Source: Mesorhizobium sp. 65-26 (GTDB lineage Bacteria; Pseudomonadota; Alphaproteobacteria; Rhizobiales; Rhizobiaceae). Taken from it: DNA of 64,000 bases. The position numbers and the translations under genes are program-made. The notes beneath the pieces were generated by a model that ran no database searches, had not been told where the DNA came from, and worked only from the letters and a program-made list of their open reading frames with translations. The stretch's first letter is position 1; every line of letters starts with the position of its first letter. The stretch is taken from contig MKVL01000001.1 of assembly GCA_001899205.1 (NCBI GenBank), forward strand, positions 1-64,000, read 5' to 3'. Shown here one piece after another: positions 56,453 to 64,000 of this stretch.

Positions 56453-57211
56453 ATGAGCGACACCACCTCACGCCAGACCGGATGGACCGATCTCGCCAAC
56501 CCGACCCGTTTCGTCGGTCTGGCCGGCAAGGTCATTCCGTGGCTGGCGGCTATCGCCGCCGTCCTGCTTGCCGTCGGTCTTTACATGAGCTTCACCGCGC
56601 CCGGGGATTTCCAGCAGGGCATCACGGTGCGCATCATGTACATCCACGTGCCTTTCGCCTGGCTCGCCATGATGTGCTACACGATCATGGCGATCTCGGC
56701 GCTCGGAACGCTGGTCTGGCGCCATCCACTGGCCGATGTCGCGCTGAAGTCGGCCGCCCCGATCGGCGCGACCTTTACCGCGTTGGCGCTCATCACCGGC
56801 TCCATCTGGGGCAAGCCCATGTGGGGCACCTGGTGGGTATGGGATGCGCGGCTGACCTCCGTCTTCGTGCTCTTCCTGATGTATCTAGGCATCATTGCGC
56901 TGACGCGCGCGCTTGACGATGCCGGCCGGGCCGCCTGGGCGGCCGCCATCATCACGCTGGTCGGCTTCATCAACATCCCGATCATCAAGTTTTCGGTCGA
57001 CTGGTGGAACACGCTGCACCAGCCGGCATCGGTGTTCCGGATGGGCGGCCCGACCATCGATCCCTCGATGCTGTGGCCGCTGGGCGTGATGGCGCTCGGC
57101 TTCACCGTGTTGTTCTTCGCCCTGCACCTGATGGCGATGCGCACGGAGATTTTCAGGCGACGGGTGACCGCGATGCGCCGGGTTGCGGCCCGGCAGGCGG
57201 AAAGGCAGTAG
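56453..57211 (+). CDS. ccmC: Haem exporter protein CcmC
   Basis: This 252-residue protein has six membrane helices and the periplasmic tryptophan-rich WWD motif (WGTWWVWDARLTS near residue 125) flanked by the conserved His in IMYIHVPFAWLA and TLHQPAS. CcmC transfers haem to CcmE in cytochrome c maturation. In many alphaproteobacteria ccmABCD form one operon, but here ccmA and ccmB are not upstream (ndvA and a repeat are) and no ccmD-like short frame follows. The ATG at 56453 gives the standard length. It is the best-supported single gene here without its usual partners. Confidence 0.95.
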   Translation: MSDTTSRQTGWTDLANPTRFVGLAGKVIPWLAAIAAVLLAVGLYMSFTAPGDFQQGITVRIMYIHVPFAWLAMMCYTIMAISALGTLVWRHPLADVALKSAAPIGATFTALALITGSIWGKPMWGTWWVWDARLTSVFVLFLMYLGIIALTRALDDAGRAAWAAAIITLVGFINIPIIKFSVDWWNTLHQPASVFRMGGPTIDPSMLWPLGVMALGFTVLFFALHLMAMRTEIFRRRVTAMRRVAARQAERQ

Positions 57212-57238
57212 GATTCTGCTTCCGATTGGCCGCTGTTT

Positions 57239-57532
57239 TTACTGGGTCGTTACATCGAAATATCCGGTCGATCTTAACTGCTCGATAGTTGCCACAACCT
57301 CCTCGTAGCAGAAATTGTCGATGACGAGCGTGTCCTGATCGACGTGATAGTATCCCGTGCTAGAGATGGAGCTTGACGCTTCCTGCATCAGCCGACGCTT
57401 CGAAATGAACTCGAATCTGTAGATGCGATCGTTGGAGACGACGTAAGCGTCGCGACACCATTCCTTCTGGAGAAGTTCCTCTTTTCTAGTGTCGTCGATC
57501 CCATACTCCCAACGGATTGCGAAACTAGTCAT
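57239..57532 (-). CDS. Small hypothetical protein coupled to the PLP enzyme (97 aa)
   Basis: This 97-residue protein starts at the ATG at 57532, which overlaps the stop of the PLP enzyme gene as ATGA; longer starts lie inside that gene. It is rich in Tyr, Glu and Arg (YGIDDTRKEELLQKEW, NDRIYRFEFISKRRL) with no signal or membrane segment, so it is probably cytosolic. Third-position GC is visibly lower than in its neighbours, which may point to a later arrival. I do not recognise the family. It ends 27 bases from the convergent ccmC stop. Confidence 0.65.
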   Translation of the reverse strand: MTSFAIRWEYGIDDTRKEELLQKEWCRDAYVVSNDRIYRFEFISKRRLMQEASSSISSTGYYHVDQDTLVIDNFCYEEVVATIEQLRSTGYFDVTTQ

Positions 57533-58587
57533 CCCATCTTCCCGCGAGCCGCCACCGGCAGCGTTTCCAACACCTTGTCGCCGTCGATCAGATGCACTTG
57601 GTCGAACAGGTTGGTCACCACGCAGCAATGGTCGGGAACCACGCGCACGCGCTCGCCGATCTTCACATGCGCGCCGTCCGAGAGCGTGACCGTGCCGTGT
57701 TCCTCGCTGAGGCCGGTGACGCGGGCGCCCGGCATGCCAAGCAATTCGCCGAAATCAGGCAGCCCCAGCGTGTCGGATGACAGCGCCTTGCTGCCGCTGT
57801 CGAGGATGGCGCGGGCCGGGGTCGGGTGGCTGACGACGGTGGCCAGCACCGTCAGCGCGCAATCATCGAGCGTGCCGACTTTCTTGGAGACCTGGTAGCG
57901 GTCGAGATAGATGTAGGTGCCGGGGCGGTATTCGGTGACGACGCTGTTCTCGCCCGAGCGCCACATATCAGGCGTGCCGCCGCTGGAGATGCGCTCGCAA
58001 GCCAGTCCGCTGGCGGCCAGCGCCTGTTTGGCCGCGGCCAGCCATGCCTCCGCCTCCGCCGCGCGGCCGCCCGCCGGATAGGTCATCAGCCCGCCGAAGG
58101 CGAGGCCACTGGCCTGGTCGATGATCTTCGCCAGCGCCACGGCTTCCTCCGCGGTCTGCACCCCGCAGCGACCCATCCCGGTGTCACACTCGACCAGCAC
58201 CGACAGCGGATGGCCGGTGTCTGTGAAGGTTGCCGCCAGCCCTTCGACCGTTTCCCTGCTGTCCGACGTCACAGACAGGGTTACGCGGCCATGCAGCGCT
58301 TTCAGCCGTTCCAGCTTGGCGCGGCCGAGAATGTTGTAGGGCAGGAAGATGTCGGAGAGCCCGGCGTCGGCCATAACTTCGGCCTCGCCGATCTTCTGGC
58401 AGGTAATGCCGACGGCGCCGGCCGCCACCTGCTTCTTGGCCCAGTAAGGCAGTTTGTGCGTCTTGATGTGCGGCCGCAGCTTCAGGCCGTGGCTGTCGGC
58501 ATGCGCCTGCGCGCGGCTGATGTTGGCTTCGGCGCGGGCCGCGTCGATCAGGATCGCCGGCGTGTCGAGGTCGTCTATGCTGAGCAT
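57529..58587 (-). CDS. D-threonine aldolase/D-serine dehydratase-like PLP enzyme
   Basis: This 352-residue protein has a fold-type III (alanine racemase-like) PLP barrel and a C-terminal beta domain. The PLP lysine is in LRPHIKTHKLPYWA near residue 42. The metal-binding pair expected in D-threonine aldolases and D-serine dehydratases is seen in VPDHCCVVTN near residue 318 (His-x-Cys). The N-terminus LDTPAILIDAARAEANI is typical. The substrate, probably a D-beta-hydroxy amino acid, is not determined. It overlaps the downstream 97-residue gene by four bases. Confidence 0.85.
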   Translation of the reverse strand: MLSIDDLDTPAILIDAARAEANISRAQAHADSHGLKLRPHIKTHKLPYWAKKQVAAGAVGITCQKIGEAEVMADAGLSDIFLPYNILGRAKLERLKALHGRVTLSVTSDSRETVEGLAATFTDTGHPLSVLVECDTGMGRCGVQTAEEAVALAKIIDQASGLAFGGLMTYPAGGRAAEAEAWLAAAKQALAASGLACERISSGGTPDMWRSGENSVVTEYRPGTYIYLDRYQVSKKVGTLDDCALTVLATVVSHPTPARAILDSGSKALSSDTLGLPDFGELLGMPGARVTGLSEEHGTVTLSDGAHVKIGERVRVVPDHCCVVTNLFDQVHLIDGDKVLETLPVAARGKMG

Positions 58588-58775
58588 CGGTGTGTCCGTG
58601 AGGCCGTTGGGCAGAAGCCTGTAGCGAATTTCGAAACAGTCTGCGTGTGGTTATCGCCCTGATAGCCGTCGATGTCACGGGGCCAGAACGAGGAGTTTAC
58701 ATCGACAGGGGATCGACGTTCGGCTATGCGAGGAAGACATTTTCAGTTGGCAGCGGCCGGGAGGAACCAGGACCC

Positions 58776-59462
58776 ATGAAACGCTCCACCATCAACGACA
58801 TCATCCGCGACGCCGACGCTTTCATCCGCTCCTTCGGCTACATCATGCCGCCCTTCGCCTACTGGTCACCCGAGCAGATGATGCAGCGCCGCCAATCCTC
58901 CGCCGGCATATTCGACGGGCGCCTCGGCTGGGACATCACCGATTACGGCCAGGAGAAGTTCGACGAACTCGGCCTCTTCCTTTTCACCGTTCGCAACGGC
59001 CACTACGCGGACATGCAGAAGGGCAAGGGCATGCTCTACGCCGAGAAGATCATGATCTCGCGCAAGGACCAGCTCTCGCCGATGCACCGCCACAACATCA
59101 AGGCTGAGGACATCATCAACCGCGGCGGCGGCAAGCTGGTGCTCGAGCTGTTCATGCCCGACGCCGAAGGCGGTATCGATCCGAAGGCGGAAGTCTCCGT
59201 GCCGGTTGACGCCACCATCCGCAAGCTGCCGGCCGGCGGACTGCTGAAGCTCGATCCGGGCGAGAGCGTCACGCTGCTGCCGGGCGTCTGGCATGCCTTC
59301 TGGGCCGAGGGCAAGGACGTGCTGATCGGCGAAGTCTCAACGGTCAATGACGACCTGACCGACAACGTCTTCCGCGAGCCGATCGGCCGCTTCTCCAACA
59401 TCGACGAGGACGTCGCGCCGCTGCACCTTCTGGTGTCGGATTATGAGAAGTGGGTGGGGTAG
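58776..59462 (+). CDS. D-lyxose/D-mannose-type sugar isomerase (cupin)
   Basis: This 228-residue protein resembles D-lyxose ketol-isomerases: a cupin barrel with metal ligands in LSPMHRHNIKAED (two His near residue 107), a Glu a few residues on, and His in LLPGVWHAFWAE near residue 172. The N-terminal segment IMPPFAYWSPEQ is typical of the family. It would interconvert D-lyxose and D-xylulose or D-mannose and D-fructose in the cytosol. The ATG at 58776 follows GGGAGGAACC. It is divergent from the PLP enzyme gene (188 bases between) and followed by a large palindromic repeat. Confidence 0.85.
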   Translation: MKRSTINDIIRDADAFIRSFGYIMPPFAYWSPEQMMQRRQSSAGIFDGRLGWDITDYGQEKFDELGLFLFTVRNGHYADMQKGKGMLYAEKIMISRKDQLSPMHRHNIKAEDIINRGGGKLVLELFMPDAEGGIDPKAEVSVPVDATIRKLPAGGLLKLDPGESVTLLPGVWHAFWAEGKDVLIGEVSTVNDDLTDNVFREPIGRFSNIDEDVAPLHLLVSDYEKWVG

Positions 59463-59502
59463 AGCGCCTTACGAGAGCGTTTCGCCAACTGTCGTCGGTT
59501 GA

Positions 59503-59683
59503 CGCTGCCCCTCATTGCCCTCCCGGGCATTTCTCCCCGTATAGTGACGGGGAGAAAGTCGCTTTCATCGGCGATTTCGCCAATCATCAGCGTTGCAGGA
59601 TAGGTGTCGGCGGAGTGGCCATCTTCCTTCTGCCCGTCACTATACGGGGAGAAGGTGCCGGCAGGCGGATGAGGGGCAGTGCC
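59503..59683. repeat. Large palindromic intergenic repeat, family B
   Basis: The outer arms GCTGCCCCTCAT (59504-59515) and ATGAGGGGCAGTGC (59669-59682) and the inner arms TTCTCCCCGTATAGTGACGG (59530-59549) and CCCGTCACTATACGGGGAGA (59632-59651) form a long interrupted stem. Between them lies about 80 bases of unrelated sequence. Open frames crossing it are not genes. It separates the isomerase gene from the convergent RDD gene. Confidence 0.8.
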
Positions 59684-59715
59684 GACGCTTCCAACGTATC
59701 CGTCGAAGAGCCTGC

Positions 59716-60579
59716 TCACCGCGCATGCTTATCGGCTTTCCTGTTCCCGAGCAGCAGCTTGCGCTCGAGATGGGCGCGCAACTCGCCGTAATAGGCGGTG
59801 AGAAACGGCTTTGAATCGACCGGCTCGACCTTGGCGCCGATCTTATGGGCGATCGTCTCCGCCACGGCCTTCAGCGCGAAATAGTCGTCACGACGCAGCA
59901 CGTCTTCCAGCTTCTGCAATTCGGCGATGCCATAGGCGTCGAGCTGCGCCACGCTGAACTTGAACTTGCTGGAGAACGGATCCTGCCTTTGTGAAAGATC
60001 CTCGAGCAGCGCCACCTTCGGCGCCTCGACCACCCAGGTGCCGGCAAGCAGGTCGCCGACGCGCAGCCGGTCGCGATTGAAGAGCGGAAACAGGGAGAAC
60101 AGCAGCGCCCACACCAGGCCGAAGATCGTCGACAGCGTATCGGCGACATCGGTGCCGCCGCGTGCGGCGAGGATCGACAACGGCAGGAAAACCTCGATCT
60201 CCCGCATCAGGTTGCGGGCGATGACCTGGTCGATGGTGAGGCCCGCGCCGCTGCGCGCCGCGACCCTGACGCCGAGCATCCTCTTGCCCGGTGTCGCCGC
60301 ACGCCTGCCGGCTTCGAAGACGATGAAATAGGCATTGCGCAGCAGGAAGATGAGGATGATCCAGACGATGAAGAGCGGCTGGATCCTCTCCGCGCGCAGG
60401 CCGGCCAGCCCGAAGAGAGCGACCAGCGAAATCACCACCGTGGCGATCACCATGATCACCACGTCAAGCAGGAACGCTGCCGCCCGCGTACCGGCATCCG
60501 CCAGCCTGACCCGCAGGTCCACGCCTTCGGGTGTGATCAGGGGACGCACGAGCAGGGCAGGGTTCCTAGCCGTTGCCAT
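59716..60579 (-). CDS. RDD-family membrane protein
   Basis: This 287-residue protein has an RDD domain (GVDLRVRLADAGTRAAAFLLDV near residues 17-38) with two or three hydrophobic segments and the conserved GKRMLGVRV near residue 98. The C-terminal 100 residues are soluble and charged. Family members are found in bacterial MoxR-type operons and have been linked to ion or osmolyte transport. The ATG at 60579 (MATARNP) is used rather than an upstream one, because it lies 14 bases inside the spoIIM gene end, a normal overlap. It is the last gene of the operon. Confidence 0.85.
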   Translation of the reverse strand: MATARNPALLVRPLITPEGVDLRVRLADAGTRAAAFLLDVVIMVIATVVISLVALFGLAGLRAERIQPLFIVWIILIFLLRNAYFIVFEAGRRAATPGKRMLGVRVAARSGAGLTIDQVIARNLMREIEVFLPLSILAARGGTDVADTLSTIFGLVWALLFSLFPLFNRDRLRVGDLLAGTWVVEAPKVALLEDLSQRQDPFSSKFKFSVAQLDAYGIAELQKLEDVLRRDDYFALKAVAETIAHKIGAKVEPVDSKPFLTAYYGELRAHLERKLLLGNRKADKHAR

Positions 60580-61585
60580 GTCGCACCATCCGCAACAGAT
60601 AGAAATAACAGATCCAGAACGAGAGCATTGCCCCGCCAATGGCGTAGCGGGCCGCGTCGCTGGAGATCGTCTGCCGGCCGATCCCCTCGAGCAGGCCGGC
60701 GAACAGCAGCATCACCGTCACGCCGATCATGGCCGTCGCCGCCACGCGCCCGGCCTGAGCGGCCGCGGCCATGCGGGTCAGTTCGCCGGGGAAGGCGATG
60801 CGCGTGCCGATGCGCATGCCCGCGGCGCCGGCGATGGCGATCGCGAACATTTCGGTCGTGCCATGGATCGACAGCCAGCCGCCTAGTTCAAAGCCGAGCC
60901 CCTTGGCCATATAGATCTGGAAGATCGCGCCCAGCATGCAGCCGTTCATCAGGATGAGCAGCACGCTCGGCACCGCGAAGGCAAAGCCGAGCGCGAAGGC
61001 GAGGATGGCCACCTGTGTGTTGTGCGTAAAGAGGTAGGCCGCGAAACCCGAGAGGAAATGGGTGGTGCCGCCGTCATAGAGCACGCTGCGCAGCATCTCG
61101 GCCGATGAGTCCGGGTTGCGCCCACCGGCAAGGCCGGGCTCTATGATGGCGTCGTACCAGCGCTTGTCGGAGGCGACCAGCCAATAGCCCGCGAGGGCGC
61201 CGACGACGGTCAACCCGACCGCCACCCACACCTCGCGCCACAGATCGCGGATCGCCGCCGGCCAGTCGCGCAGGAAGAAGTCGCCGATACGTGCTCTCAG
61301 GCTTCGCCGGGCGCCATAGAGGTAGAAGTACCCGCGCAGGCACAGCGCCTCCAGATAGGCGATCAACGCGCTGTCCAGCGATGTCGCCCGGGCCACGGAA
61401 AGTGAGGAGAGCGCCGAGCGGTAGAGCAGCGGAAGCGATAGCAATTCGTCTTCCGAAAGCGCGCGCGGCGCGCGCTTCTCGACGCGCGCAAGCAAAGCCT
61501 CGAACGCCTTCCAGTCGGCCTCGCGTTCCTTGCGGAAGCTTGCCAGCGACTGGCGAATGCCATTGGTGCCCGCCGGCAGCGTCAT
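60566..61585 (-). CDS. SpoIIM/stage II sporulation M-type membrane protein
   Basis: This 339-residue membrane protein has a charged N-terminal 100 residues and then five or six membrane helices with the SpoIIM-family pattern (FSLNGCMLGA-like ILMNGCMLGAIFQIYMAKG near residue 216, then WLSIHGTTEMFAIAIAGAAG near residue 238). The name comes from a sporulation protein, but the organism here is not a spore-former; this group occurs with MoxR and DUF58 genes and its role is unknown. The ATG at 61585 overlaps the DUF58 stop by four bases (ATGA). Confidence 0.88.
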   Translation of the reverse strand: MTLPAGTNGIRQSLASFRKEREADWKAFEALLARVEKRAPRALSEDELLSLPLLYRSALSSLSVARATSLDSALIAYLEALCLRGYFYLYGARRSLRARIGDFFLRDWPAAIRDLWREVWVAVGLTVVGALAGYWLVASDKRWYDAIIEPGLAGGRNPDSSAEMLRSVLYDGGTTHFLSGFAAYLFTHNTQVAILAFALGFAFAVPSVLLILMNGCMLGAIFQIYMAKGLGFELGGWLSIHGTTEMFAIAIAGAAGMRIGTRIAFPGELTRMAAAAQAGRVAATAMIGVTVMLLFAGLLEGIGRQTISSDAARYAIGGAMLSFWICYFYLLRMVRHGNG

Positions 61586-62886
61586 AAGAGGTTCTCCTCC
61601 TTGAGCTGGATATAGCGTTCGACCAGGGCTGGGCCGAGACGCTGGTGGTCGGCCTCGATGACATGCGCGCCGAGCAGGCGCAGGCGCCCGATCACCACTT
61701 GCCTTTGCTTGAGCAGGTCGCCGGCGGTGACGGCGCGGGCGACATCCTCCGGTGTCGCCGGCGCCATGTCGGCCAGCGTCTCCAGCTCGACATCCTTCAT
61801 CAGCATGAACAGCACCAGATGCCGCTCGGTCAGCCGGCCGACGGTGCGCAGCATCAGTTCCGCGCTGATCGGGTCGACGAAATCGGTGAAGACGATGACC
61901 AGCGAGCGCCTGTCGAGCCTTGCCGCGAGGGTCGTCAGCGCCAGCGTGAAATTCGTTTCCTCCGTGGAATAGTCGATATCGGCCGCGCGCTTCTGGATCA
62001 TGGCGAAGCTGGGGGAACCGCGCACGGCGCCGCTGGAGACGCGCGGCCTGGCATCGAACGAGAACAGGCTGACGAGGTCGCCGCCTTTCAGCGCGATGAA
62101 GGCCGAAAGCAGTGCCGCCGTCACGGCGCGGTCGACCTTCGGTACGCCGTCGACCGGCTCGCACATCAGCCGGCCGCTATCGATGGCGAGCACGATGTTG
62201 TTGTTCTCCTCGATCCGGAACTCGCGCGCCAGGAGCTTGCCGTGACGGGCGCTGCGTTTCCAGTCGATCATGCGCCGGCCCATGCCGGGCTGGTAGTCCT
62301 TCAGCGCCTCGAACTCGCGTCCCTGGCCGGCGCGCTTCTGCGCATGGCCGTCGGCAAGTGCCGAGCGTTGCAGCAGCGTGATCGCCTCGTCGCGCGCGCT
62401 GCTGACGTCGGGCAGCACCGCCACCTTGCGGTCCATCGGCAGCACGACCTGGTTCCAGGTCAGCCCGAACGGTCCCTGCCAGCGCAGCCAGAGCCGGTCG
62501 AAACTCGCGATGCCGCGCCGGATGGCATCGAATTCGAGGTCGAGCGTTCCGCCATGCGCCGGCAGCGCGCCGCCGGTGCCGTTCACCGGCGCCAGCCGTT
62601 GGTCGTGCCCGACGCGGGCCTGCAGCCGGCGCGGACGTGTGCCGAGGCCGGCCGCGATGTGGAGGGTGAAGCGTCCGCCGACACCGACCTGCGGCGGCGC
62701 CGTCAGTGTTGCGCTGAGCGAGGCACGTCCACGCCCCGCCGCCGCGTCGACCGCGAGGAAGGCGAGCAGGGTGCATATCCACAGCAGGCCGAGATACCAG
62801 ACATGCGGCAGCACGAGCGCGATCAGGAAGGCGGGGATCGCCCCCGCCGCCGCGGCCCACACAGCTCTGCCGCTGGGATAGATCAA
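61582..62886 (-). CDS. DUF58 domain protein with von Willebrand-like fold
   Basis: This 434-residue protein has two N-terminal membrane helices (residues 8-46), a beta-rich region, then the DUF58 signature (EFEALKDYQPGMGRRMIDWKRSA near residues 198-220) and a von Willebrand A-type domain with NIVLAIDSGRLM near 237. DUF58 proteins act with MoxR ATPases to mature or assemble membrane complexes. The start is a TTG at 62886, overlapping the moxR stop in TTGA. It is the third gene of the operon. Confidence 0.9.
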   Translation of the reverse strand: MIYPSGRAVWAAAAGAIPAFLIALVLPHVWYLGLLWICTLLAFLAVDAAAGRGRASLSATLTAPPQVGVGGRFTLHIAAGLGTRPRRLQARVGHDQRLAPVNGTGGALPAHGGTLDLEFDAIRRGIASFDRLWLRWQGPFGLTWNQVVLPMDRKVAVLPDVSSARDEAITLLQRSALADGHAQKRAGQGREFEALKDYQPGMGRRMIDWKRSARHGKLLAREFRIEENNNIVLAIDSGRLMCEPVDGVPKVDRAVTAALLSAFIALKGGDLVSLFSFDARPRVSSGAVRGSPSFAMIQKRAADIDYSTEETNFTLALTTLAARLDRRSLVIVFTDFVDPISAELMLRTVGRLTERHLVLFMLMKDVELETLADMAPATPEDVARAVTAGDLLKQRQVVIGRLRLLGAHVIEADHQRLGPALVERYIQLKEENLL

Positions 62887-63839
62887 CGCGGCGCTTCCGT
62901 CTGGTCGACGAGGTCGGAGACGATCTGCTCGACCAGCCGTCCGTCGATCTGCGCCGCCGGGGAAAGGATGACGCGATGGCGCAACGCCGGCACGGCAAGC
63001 GCCTTGACATCGTCGGGGATGACGTAGTTGCGGCCGTCGAGCGCCGCGCGGGCCCTTGCCGCGCGCGCCAGCATGGCGCCCGCGCGCGGGCTCGCGCCCA
63101 CCTCGAGGTCCGCGCTTTCGCGCGTTCCGCGCACAAGCGCCGCTATGTAGCCGACCACGTCGTCGACCAGCGTGACATCGCCGACCGTGGCCAGCGCGGC
63201 TTCGAGCGTCGCCCGGTCGGTCCGCGCCTTGATGCCGTATTGCTCGATGTCGTGCGAAGCCGAGCCGCCGCCGTGATGGATGATGATGGCGCGCTCCTCC
63301 TGTGCGTCGGGATAGCTCACGCGGTGCTTGAACAGGAACCGGTCCAGCTGCGCCTCGGGAAGCGGATAGACGCCCTGGTGCTCGATCGGGTTCTGCGTCG
63401 CCACCACCATGAAGTTCCGCCCGAGCGAATGGGTTGTGCCGTCGAAGGTTACGGCATGCTCCTGCATGGCTTCCAGAAGCGCGGCCTGTGTCTTCGGCGG
63501 CGTACGGTTGATTTCGTCGGCGAGCAGCAGATCGCAGAAGATCGGGCCGCGCGTCAGCGTGAACTGCCCGGTCTGGAAATTGTAGATGTTGGAGCCGACG
63601 ATATCGCCGGGCATCAGGTCGGGCGTGAACTGGATGCGCCCGTAGGTGACGCCCAGCGCTTGCGCGAAGCAGCGCGCCGTCATGGTCTTGGCGGTGCCTG
63701 GCGGACCTTCGAGAAGGATATGGCCGCCCGCGAACAGCGCCGTCAGCATCAGATCGAGCGTGTCGCGCTGTCCGGTGATCGCCTTCGCCACTTCTTCCCT
63801 GATCTCGCTCGCCAGGGCCTTTACATCATCGACGTTCAC
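62883..63839 (-). CDS. moxR: MoxR-family AAA+ ATPase
   Basis: This 318-residue AAA+ ATPase has Walker A (LLEGPPGTAKTMTARCF), Walker B (DLLLADEINRTPPKTQAALLEAMQE), sensor 1 (VVATQNPIEHQG) and sensor 2 (GASPRAGAMLARAARARA). MoxR proteins work as chaperones with the adjacent vWA/DUF58 protein. The GTG at 63839 is chosen because AAGGAGG lies five bases upstream; a longer frame begins at 63884 inside the upstream gene. Confidence 0.93.
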   Translation of the reverse strand: MNVDDVKALASEIREEVAKAITGQRDTLDLMLTALFAGGHILLEGPPGTAKTMTARCFAQALGVTYGRIQFTPDLMPGDIVGSNIYNFQTGQFTLTRGPIFCDLLLADEINRTPPKTQAALLEAMQEHAVTFDGTTHSLGRNFMVVATQNPIEHQGVYPLPEAQLDRFLFKHRVSYPDAQEERAIIIHHGGGSASHDIEQYGIKARTDRATLEAALATVGDVTLVDDVVGYIAALVRGTRESADLEVGASPRAGAMLARAARARAALDGRNYVIPDDVKALAVPALRHRVILSPAAQIDGRLVEQIVSDLVDQTEAPR

Positions 63840-64000
63840 CGAGCCTCCTTGCCGTCCAGTCGTGCAGCTTTTCCGCCGCATCATGCATTCCGGTCAAACT
63901 GTTGGAATCCTTCGTTGCCTTGAACCGCGCGGTGAAGCTGTTGGCTTCGCCTTTGTCGCGGGAATCCAGCCAGCGATCGAGCGCTTCGCCCTGCAGGCCT
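63826..64000 (-). CDS. 3' end of an upstream gene in the moxR operon (partial)
   Basis: A frame open from the window edge to a TGA at 63826-63828 has good coding character and overlaps moxR by 14 bases. The visible tail is 57 residues, starts GLQGEALDRWLDSRDKGEAN and ends WTARRLGERR. It is hydrophilic and helical. Similar operons elsewhere often have a DUF4159 or membrane protein gene in this place, but the visible part is too short to identify. Confidence 0.6.
   Translation of the reverse strand, partial: GLQGEALDRWLDSRDKGEANSFTARFKATKDSNSLTGMHDAAEKLHDWTARRLGERR

Noticed and set aside
59450..59791. Short plus-strand frame crossing the family B repeat
   Set aside because: It is built mostly from repeat arms and overlaps the RDD gene end; no start context.

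Overview
The window reads as chromosomal DNA from a Mesorhizobium-like alphaproteobacterium (Hyphomicrobiales). The evidence is the high GC with strong third-position bias, the ndvB/ndvA cyclic beta-1,2-glucan pair, a hutFC / hutIHGU-D histidine-utilisation locus, a DUF2093 protein, an endonuclease-type MutL, and three kinds of palindromic intergenic repeat of the sort common in rhizobia. This placement is inference; no rRNA or other phylogenetic marker was used. I found no tRNA, rRNA, CRISPR array, transposase or phage gene. Almost all genes look intact; only the two at the window edges are cut.

Layout. 1-1.4 kb: an accessory patch with two tandem copies of a 51-residue secreted Cys-containing peptide and an AT-rich XRE regulator. 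1.4-6.5 kb: DUF2093 protein, a LysR regulator divergent from a DMT exporter, a secreted protein, mutL. 6.6-17.6 kb: a LysR regulator divergent from an MttB-family methyltransferase and a Tat-exported solute-binding protein, two paralogous secreted proteins, an alpha/beta hydrolase, queF, an FMN/iron-sulfur demethylase-type oxidoreductase, a small membrane protein, a MarR regulator and a polysaccharide deacetylase. 17.7-23 kb: a GGDEF-EAL protein, kbl-tdh (threonine to glycine plus acetyl-CoA), and a SUFU-domain protein.

23.2-25.8 kb holds the most interesting locus. A 155-residue protein with a Val/Ile-rich C-terminal stretch lies 14 bases upstream of a cobalamin-type radical SAM enzyme of the RiPP-maturation kind. 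It looks like a minimal two-gene system for making a modified peptide.

25.8-31.6 kb is tyrosine/homogentisate degradation: a MarR regulator, hmgA, a fumarylacetoacetate hydrolase, a DinB protein, hppD and an Lrp regulator. It ends with a DUF442 protein. 31.8-35.9 kb is zinc acquisition: a ZigA-like GTPase and a znuABC-type ABC transporter, with matching Zur-like boxes in front of each unit and a His-rich tail on the ATPase. 36-44.6 kb: a RidA protein, then hutFC facing hutIHGU-D across a 14-base HutC-type palindrome; together these convert histidine to glutamate. 45.6-56.3 kb: ndvB (2846 residues) and ndvA, which make and export cyclic glucan. 56.4-64 kb: a lone ccmC, a PLP enzyme of the D-threonine aldolase type coupled to a small protein, a D-lyxose isomerase-type cupin, and an overlapping moxR-DUF58-spoIIM-RDD operon that runs off the right edge.
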